From Cydia pomonella (lineage: Eukaryota; Arthropoda; Insecta; Lepidoptera; Tortricidae), in the NCBI RefSeq assembly GCF_033807575.1, contig NC_084704.1, positions 32,961,968 through 33,025,967 on the forward strand: 64,000 bases of DNA, read 5' to 3'. Every line of letters starts with the position of its first letter. Positions within the stretch are counted from its first letter, which is position 1. Below are positions 55,629 to 64,000 of this stretch, in pieces. The translations under genes were made by a program, and so were the position numbers. The notes beneath the pieces are model-generated. The model searched no databases and was not told the origin of the DNA. It saw only the letters and a program-made list of their open reading frames with translations.

Positions 55629-56005
55629 TGTGAATTTGGAATATAGGTGGATTGTCAAAGTAAACTTTGTAGCCATAGTAAATTTACTGCCATCTTTCGA
55701 CACAATACATGATTAAAACTTTAGAACACCATTTGACTTTGATCCTTATTGTTTCACTGATATATGTGATAGGACGAAGGTTATGGCGCCATCGCTCGAA
55801 ACGATGCCGCCATACCTTGGCCTATGCTCTAGTAGATGGCGCCACTTTTTGATATTTAACAAATTTAACACATATCAGTGAAAGGATAAGGATCAAAGTT
55901 AAATGGCGTTCTAAAAGTTTTACTCATGTGTCGAAAGATCGCAGTAAATTTACTGTAGCTGCAAAGTTTACTTTGACAATCCACCTCTATTTCAAATTCT
56001 CTTTG
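55629..56005. mobile_element. Large foldback MITE
   Basis: Left arm GTGGATTGTCAAAGTAAACT ... TTGACTTTGATCCTTAT and right arm ATAAGGATCAAAGTT ... AGTTTACTTTGACAATCCAC pair along ~140 bases. A second copy is at 61795-62445 and one arm at 36525-36617. The centre carries inverted ATGGCGCC and CATCGCTCGAAACGATG. Confidence 0.8.
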
Positions 56006-56009
56006 CCCA

Positions 56010-56260
56010 CAGTAAGCTCAGTAAGGCTTGTGTTTTGGGTACTATACGGCGATACATACAAACAAGTATTTTTTTATAAACACACAAATAGGTAAATGCC
56101 CTTACCAAGATTTGAACCCAGTACCTCCTAAGGGCCTACCGCGAACACCGAAGTTCGCAAATTGCTAGCATCTTTCTCTTTTACTCCAATTATGGCGCAA
56201 TGAGAGTGACAGAGAAATAGGCAGGGTCACTACCGACTAGACTAGGAGGCCTTTTCTTAA
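56010..56260 (-). mobile_element. SINE interrupted by a hairpin insertion
   Basis: CACAGTAAGCTCAGTAAGGC ... CCTTACCAAGATTTGAACCC is SINE body and B box. It is broken after AGTACCTCC by GGGCCTACCGCGAACACCGA ... GAGTGACAGAGAAATA, a moth repeat with the same GGCCTACCGCGAAC end. The A-box side (GGCAGGGTCACTACCGACTA) then resumes. Confidence 0.6.
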
Positions 56261-56269
56261 CCCATTCGG

Positions 56270-56685
56270 CACTAATCACGACACGTTGTCGTTTTGCCCC
56301 TGCAAAGCATTTCCTCTACATACTGGGAAACCTATGTTACCGGCCGTAGCGCTACGACCGTAACTCAACGGTGAATGTGTTACATGCGTCATCTATTAAT
56401 GTCTTTTGCACTTAACACTGACCTTCATGAAAAATGAATACCTACCTATCCAATTTCTTCTGGACTTTCTTGTCTATAAACTTGAAATATTTATCTGCAT
56501 ACTAGATCCCGCATATATCAGGACATCTCATAACAGATATATAATTGTACAGCAGACACGCCACTCTCCCCAAACTAAAACTCCTGTCCATTTTCGTTTC
56601 AGTTTCGATTATCTTTCAATATTATTAATCTATAATCCAATCCACTATCGGAAATGGGCTTTTTCGAAACTAAATGTCGTAATTC
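56270..56685. other. No gene seen
   Basis: The 115-codon plus frame (56406-56753) runs into the next SINE and lacks motifs; not a convincing gene. Confidence 0.35.
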
Positions 56686-56689
56686 CTTC

Positions 56690-57067
56690 CTTCTGCTCGC
56701 GTTGTCCCCCCATTTTTGCCACGGCTCATGGGAGCCTTAGGTCCGCTTGGTAACTAATCCCAAGAATTTTGAAGAAACGTCACTTGTTTCAAGATTAATA
56801 GTTAATAATAATAATAAAAAAAAAAAATTGGCGTAGGCTATAGTTTTTACGAAAACGACTGCTATCTGACCTTCTAACCCAGAGGGTAAACTAAACCTTA
56901 TAGGGATTAGTTCGGTTTCCTTACGTTGTTTTCCTTCACCAAAAACTGGTAAATATCAAATGATATTTCATACATAAGTTCCGAAAATCTTATTGGTACG
57001 AGCCGGGGTTTGAACCCGGGACCTCCGGATTGAAAGTAGCACGCTCTTACCGCTGAGCCATCAACGC
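56690..57067 (-). mobile_element. Near-complete tRNA-derived SINE with small insertion
   Basis: Read on the minus strand, the head holds an A box in GATGGCTCAGCGGTAAGAGC and a B box in CCCGGGTTCAAACCCCGG. The body follows with GAAAATCTT..., TTACCAGTTTTTGG and GGCTCCCATGAGCCGTGGCA. About 57 bases (56775-56831), ending in an AAT/A tract, interrupt the CAAGAATTTGGCG body and appear to be a tiny retro-insertion. Confidence 0.75.
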
Positions 57068-57571
57068 TTAAACTAACTGTTGTAATTGATAAACATAAAT
57101 ACAATATAAATAATTTATAAATCCGTGACAAACATGCGAAATAAATTGTATAAGTACTTACCCACAATCAGACCGGGAATCCATCTTAAGCAATCTGTGT
57201 AAATAGTCTCGCGTTGAATCATGGCTGAAGCAGAGAATTGCAGAAGTTTATTTACAAAATGACCAGCAGCGGCATTCGAACTTAAATACCTATGTATTTG
57301 ATATGATATCACTCGTAGTATGCAACTATTAAGGGTCCTTCAGAATATGTGATTTAGTAAATGGTTTTAATTTGAACTACGGCGTATTAAAAACAAAAAC
57401 AAAAATCATAAGTGTGTTATATTTTGTTTTATTTTGTGGAATCCCTTATCACCCAATACAGACTTGAATAAATTTCGGTTGATAGAAAAAACCAAAGCAT
57501 GTATGTAATACAGTCATAGGCACTACGTTTACGTTTGTAGGTAACGTACAAATAGCCATGTCAGATAAACG

Positions 57572-57814
57572 TAAATAAATAAATATTATAGGACATTATT
57601 ACACAAATTGTCTAAGTCCCACAGTAAGCTTAATAAGGCTTGTGTTGAGGGTACTTAGACAACGACATATAAAATATACATATTAATAAATACTTAAATA
57701 CATAGAAAACACCCATGACTCAGGAACAAATATCCATGCTCATCACACGAACAAATGCCCTTACCAGGATTTGAACCCGGGACCATCAGCTTCGTAGGCA
57801 GGGTCACTACCCAC
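57572..57814 (-). mobile_element. Near-complete SINE (42769 family)
   Basis: AATAAATATTATAGGACATT ... AACAAATATCCATGCTCATC ... TTACCAGGATTTGAACCCGG and GGCAGGGTCACTACCCAC mirror the plus-strand copy, missing only the last head bases. Confidence 0.8.
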
Positions 57815-57848
57815 GTCACGTCACTTCATACAATACATTCATATGTAT

Positions 57849-57876
57849 CTCGGCCAATGGTCATCCATTGGCCGAG
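57849..57876. repeat. Hairpin CTCGGCCAATGG
   Basis: Perfect 12-base arms around TCAT. Confidence 0.85.
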
Positions 57877-57899
57877 GTTTTTGACAGAGGGGTAAGCTC

Positions 57900-58640
57900 T
57901 TAAAGGTGACTCCAATTGTTAAATCCTTCGAGGTCTTTTAACAGAGCAATTTGGCTACAAAGTGCACACACGCAATTGGTAGACTCGAAGCTCAATGTCA
58001 CCATGAGATGCATTACTGGGACAGTCAAATCTACACCTTGCCACTGGCTTCCTACGCTCAGTCGAATCCCACCTCCACATTTGAGAAGGAAACAGGCGCT
58101 GCTAAGGGAGAATAACAAAATTAGAGCATGTCCTTCTCTCCCAATGCATCAGGAGTTTACCAACCCGCCTATGGCGAGACTTAAGTCCCGTCGCCCGGCA
58201 TACGCAGCCGCTGCAACACTCACACAAAATTCCTTCGATGTACAGCAGCTCTGGAAACAAGAATGGATGAGGCAAGCTGACGGCACCCCGGCCGGGAATA
58301 TCGACCCGACTATCATGAACAAGGGGACCGACCTTCCTAGGAAACTATGGTGTCGCTTAAACCGCTTAAGAACCGGGAACGGACGATGCAACTTCTTCCG
58401 GCATAAGTGGGGTTGGAGAGACTCCGCGCTATGCGACTGCGGCATCGAGGACCAGACTATGGAGCACATCATCCAGCGGTGCCCACTCCGCGCATACTCG
58501 GGTAGCCCGGATGATCTATTAGACTTGACGCCCGATGCTGTGCAATGGTTGCAAAACTTGGATGTTGCTTTATAAATAATACTGTATATGTATAATTTTG
58601 CCTATGTGACTTTATCGCCATACGATTAAATAAATAAATA
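57900..58640 (+). mobile_element. 5'-truncated Jockey-like LINE, C-terminal 219 codons and 3' UTR
   Basis: The open frame (57916-58575) contains VTMRCITGTVKSTPCHWLPT, LSRIPPPHLRRKQ, DLPRKLWCRLNRLRTGNGRC then CDCGIEDQTMEHIIQRCPLR and VQWLQNLDVAL. R.I.G...STP..WLP.L..I.PP.LRR and the C-x-C-x9-H-x4-C ending are typical of the C-terminal region of Jockey/CR1-like LINE polymerases. The 3' UTR ends in ATTAAATAAATAAATAAA near 58640. This is the best-preserved LINE piece here; a stop upstream of 57916 marks truncation or a frameshift. Confidence 0.85.
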
Positions 58641-58794
58641 AAATTTTATTTCGAGAATACAGGTACAGTCGAGTTCACAAACATCTTTCCAAGCCAATGT
58701 TCCAAAAATATATTTAAACGCCTCTAAGACACTAAGAATAATGTCGTTTAGAAGACCGTAGAGAGACAATTACTTATTATTAAGTATCGTATCG

Positions 58795-58880
58795 TCTAGT
58801 GCTTACGCCAAATCTTGGGATTAGTTGTCAAGCGGACCCCAGGCTCCCATGAGCCGTGGCATTTGCCGGGTCAACGCGAG
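58795..58880 (+). mobile_element. SINE fragment (CCCATGAGCCGTGGCA family)
   Basis: GTGCTTACGCCAAATCTTGG, AGCGGACCCCAGGCTCCCAT and GGGTCAACGCGAGGAAAAAG match the SINE body at 56690. Confidence 0.7.
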
Positions 58881-58889
58881 GAAAAAGGG

Positions 58890-59385
58890 GAAGTATCGTC
58901 TTGTCTTAAATTATGTCAGAAATACTATTGTTAGTATAGTACAGACAAGTAAAAAAAGTGACATATTGACAACTGCAGTTGCATTACTGCTGGGTTTTAG
59001 AAAATGGTCACTTCTGTGGACAATAGAATAAAATTTAACGATTCAGTTACATAGATATCCGTTTTTTTTTTCAGTCTGATATACTGAAAAAAGTATCCTG
59101 CCTGTAAAGGTACTGCCTAAAATAAGCTTTAGATTTCTTTTAATTTGCGGTGTCTACAGGAAAGATGCGAATTAGTTTGTTATAAAACGTCTATGGCCCT
59201 GTTGCAGCATCGACGGTGCCACTATTTGTTTTCTTGATAAAATGAATAACATGTTCTAATAATCGTGGCACTAATATCGCAACGAACGTCACTCATTTTA
59301 TCAAGAATATTGAGAGTGACAGCGCCCGCATCTACGCCGCAGCAGTACTGCCACAATAGTATAAGCAGTTGCAGTTGCCACCCGA
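58890..59385. other. No gene seen
   Basis: Nothing recognised. Overlapping frames near 59222-59462 run through the neighbouring MITE. Confidence 0.4.
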
Positions 59386-59389
59386 ATGT

Positions 59390-59573
59390 CACCTTAAGTG
59401 TGAGGTCTGAGTGGACGCTCGGCGGGGCGTGCAGCGTGGCGTCGGGCTCACAACTCATTTGAGCTAGTGCAGGCCGCTCTTATAAGTTTGCATTTGTTTA
59501 ACATATACGCCGACCGCCCCGCCCCGCTGCACGTCCAATCCGAGCGTCCACTCAGGCTTAACACTTAGGTACT
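59390..59573. mobile_element. TIR MITE (AGTGTRAGGTCTGAGTGGAC), copy 2
   Basis: Same ends and interior as 49429-49621. Confidence 0.75.
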
Positions 59574-59579
59574 CTCATT

Positions 59580-60045
59580 CTATAGTGGAAATGTATTCGA
59601 AGACGCCTGAGCACACCGACTGTGTAACGTGCAGTGCACCTGGAGCCGTGCACGCACACATCACGCAAGCGGTGTGCGGTCTCTCATATAGGATTTATGT
59701 GTTACAAAGCGCACGTGCATTGTGTGGTGGTGGTTTACACAGGCCTTTAAGATATAACGAGATACAGAGAAAAGTGATATCAAAATGAGGTAAAACTGCC
59801 ATTAATTCGTAAGTTCGAATCAGCCTCCGGGTAAGATCACAGTGGGCGATTGAAGCGGGATTTTCTTAAAGACGCAAGTCGCTTCCAATAGATATTTGCT
59901 GGCATTTGCAGAATCCACTGAGCTCGGACGTCCAATATAACTTGCGTTTGAGATTTGTTGGTTTCACAGACCTCTTACCCGCTAGATAGACTATGTAAGA
60001 CGATTTGCACCTACCACTCGTCTACAATATTCATTCAATTGGGGG
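59580..60045. other. No gene seen
   Basis: The 67-codon frame at 59585-59788 is Cys-containing but has no splice or family support. Confidence 0.3.
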
Positions 60046-60049
60046 CATT

Positions 60050-60300
60050 TTTTTATTTACAATAACAATATACACAATGGATATATAGGTACAGAGGATT
60101 ACTATGACTACATTAAATCTAAAATAGGCCCTTGAGGCATTGTACCAAGGATGCTGACGGGATTTCTTCGTTGTATCACAGTACTGATACGTTCAGCGAG
60201 GAAGCCGCCAGCTCTTCGGTCACTAGTTATGTCAACCAGACGCTTCGCGATTTCTGCAAAAAACTTATTTCATTAAATTTTATTCCAAACCATATTATTC
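60050..60300 (-). repeat. LINE 3' tail
   Basis: AGGCCCTTGAGGCATTGTAC, CAAGGATGCTGACGGGATTT and GAGGAAGCCGCCAGCTCTTC are common in moth LINE 3' regions. Orientation is by comparison from memory. Confidence 0.5.
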
Positions 60301-60484
60301 TCGCAAACAAATCCCAGTGGGTATCATTTAGGCAATGCGAGAGCTCGCATGCGAATTTCCTTACATTACGGTATTTGATCGGTCGGCTGAACTGACTATA
60401 ACATCAATAGATGAGAATGAGCGATAAATTCGATGAGGGCGAACTAAAGAATGTCGAACTTAAGGTTGTCCTTCTGTTCTGCAG

Positions 60485-60639
60485 GTCAACAAGAAGATTT
60501 GAAAAGAATGCCAGAGACAGTAACCTGCAGCTGCAACTCCAGGGAATTGGTCTGCACGAATGCAATCAGCGATCGACAGCCTATTTCCGACCGGGCGACC
60601 CTGCACTACGTTGCATCTACAACCTCAATAGTCCTCAAT
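60485..60639 (+). CDS. Candidate internal exon of an unidentified gene
   Basis: A textbook acceptor (GTTGTCCTTCTGTTCTGCAG) is followed by 155 open bases ending at AAT|GTAAAT. The exon enters with two bases of a split codon and ends in phase 0, giving 51 codons: QQEDLKRMPETVTCSCNSRE, LVCTNAISDRQPIS and a LHYVASTTSIVLN end. Codon use is balanced and GC is higher than in the flanks. The C-S-C-(x6)-L-V-C-T-N pattern, then hydrophobic stretches, recalls an LRR N-terminal cap of an extracellular protein, but this is weak. Without the donor it would read on to a stop at 60694-60696 as a terminal exon. No partner exon was found, so it may belong to a gene extending beyond the window. Confidence 0.45.
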
Positions 60640-60699
60640 GTAAATAAACTGGGATCCCTTTCTTTCCCATATTCTTATTGTTCCGAATTTCGATAGTCA

Positions 60700-60950
60700 G
60701 AAATTGATATCCATATAATTAAAGAACATAAAAATCAATAGTCATAATTTTTGCTAAGCATAACGTTTAATAGTTCGAACATTATCATTCTATAATATTA
60801 AATACTATAATCGCAAAAGTTATAAAATTGATTAGTAAAACATTCTAAGGCCTATGCATTATTATTCAGAAATATTTTAAGGCATACATTTTAACGGACT
60901 AATGGTTATTATTCATATAGTTTTAATTACTAAACAAAAAATCATGTTTT
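60700..60950. other. AT-rich, nothing recognised
   Basis: Possible intron or intergenic sequence. Confidence 0.4.
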
Positions 60951-60954
60951 AATT

Positions 60955-61350
60955 AGTAAGCCAAACAAAAAATCATGTTTCCCCAGGTAGGTTCGTTAGT
61001 TACCTTGTGTCCCTCAGAGCGAAAATAGGAGTCCCGCGAAGCGGGGCTCCGTCGACTCGTTGGCGGCACGAAATGTATTAATAAGTTACATGAAATATAG
61101 GAAACGGAGGTAAAGTCAGTAAGCCAAACAAAAAATCATGTTTCCCCAGGTAGGTTCGTTAGTTACCTTGTGTCCCTCAGAGCGAAAATAGGAGTCCCGC
61201 GAAGCGGGGCTCCGTCGACTCGTTGGCGGCACGAAATGGATTAATAAGTTACATGAAATATAGGAAACGGAGGTAAAGTCAGTAAGCCAAACAAAAAATC
61301 ATGTTTCCCCAGGTAGGTTCGTTAGTTACCTTGTGTCCCTCAGAGCGAAA
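60955..61350 (+). repeat. 163-bp tandem repeat, 2.4 copies
   Basis: Units start at 60955, 61118 and 61281 with AGTAAGCCAAACAAAAAATC. I see one base difference between the full units (GTATTA / GGATTA). Each full unit carries a GC hairpin (GGAGTCCCGC GAA GCGGGGCTCC). The third copy stops after CAGAGCGAAAATA. Just upstream, 60918-60945 echoes the unit start. Confidence 0.9.
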
Positions 61351-61790
61351 ATAATTATACCTTGCGAAAATAGACCTTACGACAATTATTATAAACAAGT
61401 TTATTACCTTCTACATTATGTAATGATATAGAATCTGAGCTTTGAATATTATGACCGACTAATATTATGACTAACAATAATGATGACCTGCAAAAATCGG
61501 ATCTACAATTTATGTCGTTTAATTTTATGACTATTAACAATATGACTAATAAAAATTATGGTAGAAAACGTTATAGACTGAGAAAATCGGAACTAAAAAA
61601 TTATGGGAACCAATAGAGACCCAAATAAACTAGTATGCCAGTTCGCGCGCTGTATACATGAGTGCTGATATTGGACAAATTTGCATTAATCGACCTGAAT
61701 ATTTTGACTAAGTTACCAAAATTACTCTGCTATAATGGCGATGTCACGTCAAAATGTTAAAATTATGTTGCAGTAAGATTAGTTAGTGCA
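61351..61790. repeat. Degenerate ATTATGACTAA repeats
   Basis: Words such as ATTATGAC, TATGACTAA and GAAAATCGGA recur from 61440 to 61600, resembling 31070-31290. Confidence 0.45.
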
Positions 61791-61794
61791 ATGA

Positions 61795-62445
61795 GAATTT
61801 GAAATATAGGTAGATTCTCAAAGAAAATTTTGTAGCCACAGTAAATTTACTGCCATCTTTCGACACATGATTAAAACTTTTAGAACGCTATTTGACTTTG
61901 ATCCTTATTCTTTTACTGATATGTGTTAAATTTGCCCTTTTCCAGGCATAGTACGATTTATCGACCACATACGCGTCATTACAATTTCAACTTTAGCATT
62001 CTGATTTAAGGTTCAAATTAGATTAAACTTTCAGGAAATGTTACTTGTCTTCAAATGAATCATCAAAGCTGGATTAATTGGAATATATTCGGCTTTTTTG
62101 GGAAAACCTTGTAGATTGGTGCGGCCTGGAAAAGGGTTAAATATCAAATCTTATTAGATTCTAAAATCTTTTTTTTTTTCTTTTTTCTATTGATCAAAGG
62201 CCAAATATATGCAAGCATCGTTTCGAGCGACGGCGCCATAACCTTTAGGTTGTGCCCAGTACGATGGCGCCACTTTTTTATATTTAACAAATGCACTTGA
62301 CTTTGATCCTTATTATGTCACTAAAAGGATCAAAGTCAAATGGCGTTCTAAAAGTTTTAATCGTGTGTCGAAAAATGGCAGTAAATTTACGTGACTACAA
62401 AGTTTTCTTTGACAATACACCTCTATACCACATTCTCTTTGGTTA
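61795..62445. mobile_element. Foldback MITE (55629 family) carrying an insertion
   Basis: Arms GTAGATTCTCAAAGAAAATT ... GACTTTGATCCTTATTC and AAGGATCAAAGTCAAATGGC ... TTTTCTTTGACAATACACC match 55629-56005. It is enlarged by the 202-bp insertion at 61935-62136 and by an altered T-rich stretch at 62165-62190. Confidence 0.8.
61935..62136. mobile_element. piggyBac-like MITE
   Basis: Perfect 13-base inverted ends CCCTTTTCCAGGC / GCCTGGAAAAGGG over 202 bp. TTAA follows at the right (62137-62140). The left neighbour is AAATTTG, without TTAA. CCC-type ends at TTAA are typical of piggyBac. Confidence 0.7.
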
Positions 62446-62517
62446 GTTGAAGCGTAGGAACAATAGGTACCTACTCTAACTCATTTCATGCGGCAGATTT
62501 TTTTTCTGGTTTTGATA

Positions 62518-63641
62518 TACAGTGTGGAAAGAGAAGTCGGGCCCTGGAGGGAAACTATCTTAAATCCTTAAGCTGGCTTATTTTACTTAAAGGAGACATT
62601 CCTTTATTTTTAAAAGGAAAAAGAACTGCATTCAAAGATTTTCTAAAACTTGCTTGCCTCGCCCAGGACTCGAACCAACTAAAATTAAAAAAACAAACAC
62701 TCCCTATTTTATTATTACTAATCGATAGTATTATTATTCAGGATAAAATTTCTCTAACAAACATTTGGTCTTAAAAATAAAAATGATCGTTAAATCTAAC
62801 ATTAACTTTATTTTACTATCAATTTGTTTCACTTAAATTAATTAACTGATACATTGTTCGAAATGAGCCCCCTCGTTCCGGCTACACAAAACTAGTCGCC
62901 GTCGAAATTCATTTCTTGTAGCCTTCAGCAAAGTGTTGTGGTGTATGCCCCTAATAACATTTTCCACCGCAACCCTTAGCTCTTGAATGGTTTCATAAAT
63001 AACATTTTTACATGACCCCATAAAAAGAAGTCAGTCACGTCAAGTCTGGACTTCTTGCAGGCCATCTAATCGTCCCGCGTGTACCTGTCCAGGCATTGAA
63101 ATTTTCATTGACGTAAGCCCTAGCAATTCTTCTGTTGTGGGCAGGTACACCATTTTGTTGAAAAATGATATTATTTCGTTCCTCTTCAAGTAGAAGGTTT
63201 AATTGATTTTGTAGAAGCTCCAATATTTCAATGTATTTTGCTGCAATGTCCTTCGTAAATGTGCACCAAAACAACTATATTACTTTTGATTCCACACCAA
63301 ACATTAAACGAAAACCTGACCTGATTGTTCGTTTCACGAACACAGAATGGATAAGAGAACGTGTCTATTACTTGTTGAAAGTGAACAGTAACCAAATATT
63401 TGTTACAGAAGTGTTATCCTGAATAATAATACTATCGATTAGTATAATAAAATAGGGAGTGTTTGTTTTCTTAATTTTAGTTGGTTCGAGTCCCGGGCGT
63501 GGCTAGCGAGTTTTAGAAAATGTTTGAATGCAGTTTTGTTTCTTTTTAAAAATAAAGGAATGTCGCCTTTAAGTGAAATGAGCCAGCTTAAGGATTTAAG
63601 CTAGTTTCCCTACAGGGCCCGACTTATCTTTCCACACTGTA
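62518..63641. mobile_element. Mariner/Tc1-superfamily element with ~230-bp inverted repeats
   Basis: Ends TACAGTGTGGAAAGAGAAGT and ACTTATCTTTCCACACTGTA, with TA on both sides. The inverted repeats run to about 62764 and from about 63416 (about 247 and 226 bp). They include inverted copies of CTTAAATCCTTAAGCTGGCT and AACAAACACTCCCTATTTTA. Only 650 bp remain between them, holding the 3' half of a transposase. Confidence 0.85.
62842..63415 (-). pseudogene. Transposase remnant, IS630-Tc1-mariner type
   Basis: Minus-strand pieces: FSFNVWCGIKSNIVV, YIEILELLQNQLNLLLEEE, IIFQQNGVPAHNRRIARAYV, then TIRWPARSPDLT, DFFLWG and an EFRRRLVLC...HFEQCIS end with stop at 62842. The order (VWCGI, FQQDGAPAH, WP.RSPDLTPLDFFLWG) marks a DDE/D transposase. 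The first visible catalytic Asp is Asn here (QQN), a stop follows SPDLT and at least two frameshifts occur. The N-terminal DNA-binding part is gone. By my count about 40 residues separate the two catalytic positions, which would fit a DD41D-like family; tentative. Confidence 0.8.
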
Positions 63642-63662
63642 TATTACATCATCAGCATTTCT

Positions 63663-64000
63663 AACGTGCGTTGTCGCTTTATTGCTACGCTCATGGGAGC
63701 CTGAGATCCGCTTTAGCAACTAATCTCAAGAATTACCGTAGGTATTAGTTTTACACGGTTGCGACTGCTGCCTCACCTTATGCCCTAACGGGTGCATGTT
63801 GGTAACCTAAGCTATAAATAAAACCTACTTTAAACGCATGTATGCAATAAATGATTTGAATATGAACCCAGAGGGGAAACTAAAGCCTTATTGGGATTAG
63901 TCCGGTTTCCTCACAATGTTTCCTTCACCGAAAAGCGACTGGTAAATATCAAATGATATAATTGTAATAAGTTCCGAAAAATTCAATGGTACGGTCACGT
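63663..64000 (-). mobile_element. SINE (56690 family), cut by window end
   Basis: GCTACGCTCATGGGAGCCTG, GTCCGGTTTCCTCACAATGT and TTCACCGAAAAGCGACTGGT match the 56690-57067 SINE. The tRNA-like head lies beyond the window. Confidence 0.7.

Noticed and set aside
56990..57067. tRNA gene on the minus strand
   Set aside because: Good A and B boxes, but it is continuous with the body of a SINE found several times in the window.
61045..61070. Bacterial-type terminator or bacterial contamination, from the GC hairpin
   Set aside because: The hairpin is part of a tandem repeat in AT-rich moth-like DNA with no bacterial genes near it.
63231..63422. 63-codon plus-strand frame
   Set aside because: Antisense to the mariner-type transposase remnant, which has the recognisable motifs.

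Overview
This window looks like a piece of a lepidopteran (moth or butterfly) nuclear genome. It is AT-rich and has no long coding frames. It is filled with tRNA-derived SINEs, 5'-truncated LINE ends, hairpin MITEs and LINE 3' tails of kinds I recognise from Lepidoptera. Recognition of families is from memory; no database was searched.

Host genes are sparse. The only one I can assemble with confidence is a two-exon, minus-strand MBF2-family gene: exon 1 at 34968-35156 and exon 2 at 26195-26335, joined in phase 0 over an 8.6 kb intron into a 109-residue protein. The intron is itself packed with transposons. A second, weaker candidate is a lone plus-strand exon at 60485-60639 with good splice signals and a Cys-containing, extracellular-looking product.

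The most interesting region is 14.6-22.1 kb. A 7.18 kb LTR retrotransposon (14637-21817) has two 171-bp LTRs that look identical, a 5-bp target duplication (GTCCT), a plausible serine-tRNA primer site and a polypurine tract. It sits inside an older interspersed repeat. Its gag/pol is decayed. Its leader carries a very regular array of 16 CCATTAAATTGG-like motifs spaced 34/38-39 bp, in a 145-bp higher-order period. The layout recalls the Su(Hw) insulator in the leader of Drosophila gypsy. Nested in its 3' part is a 2.1 kb TIR transposon (19039-21150) with mirrored subterminal repeats every ~130-140 bp and a 296-codon minus-strand frame resembling a PIN/XPG-like nuclease protein.

Elsewhere: 1-14.6 kb holds SINE pieces, hairpin MITEs and a GC-rich tandem repeat (1.15-2.3 kb). 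22-34 kb holds LINE 3' ends, a hAT relic (29594-30712) and TA-flanked MITEs. 36-57 kb holds many foldback MITEs and SINEs, often nested. 57.9-58.6 kb and 47.6-48.2 kb are C-terminal ends of LINE reverse transcriptases. 60.9-64 kb holds a 163-bp tandem repeat, a foldback MITE split by a piggyBac-like MITE, a mariner-like element with ~230-bp inverted repeats, and a SINE cut by the window edge.
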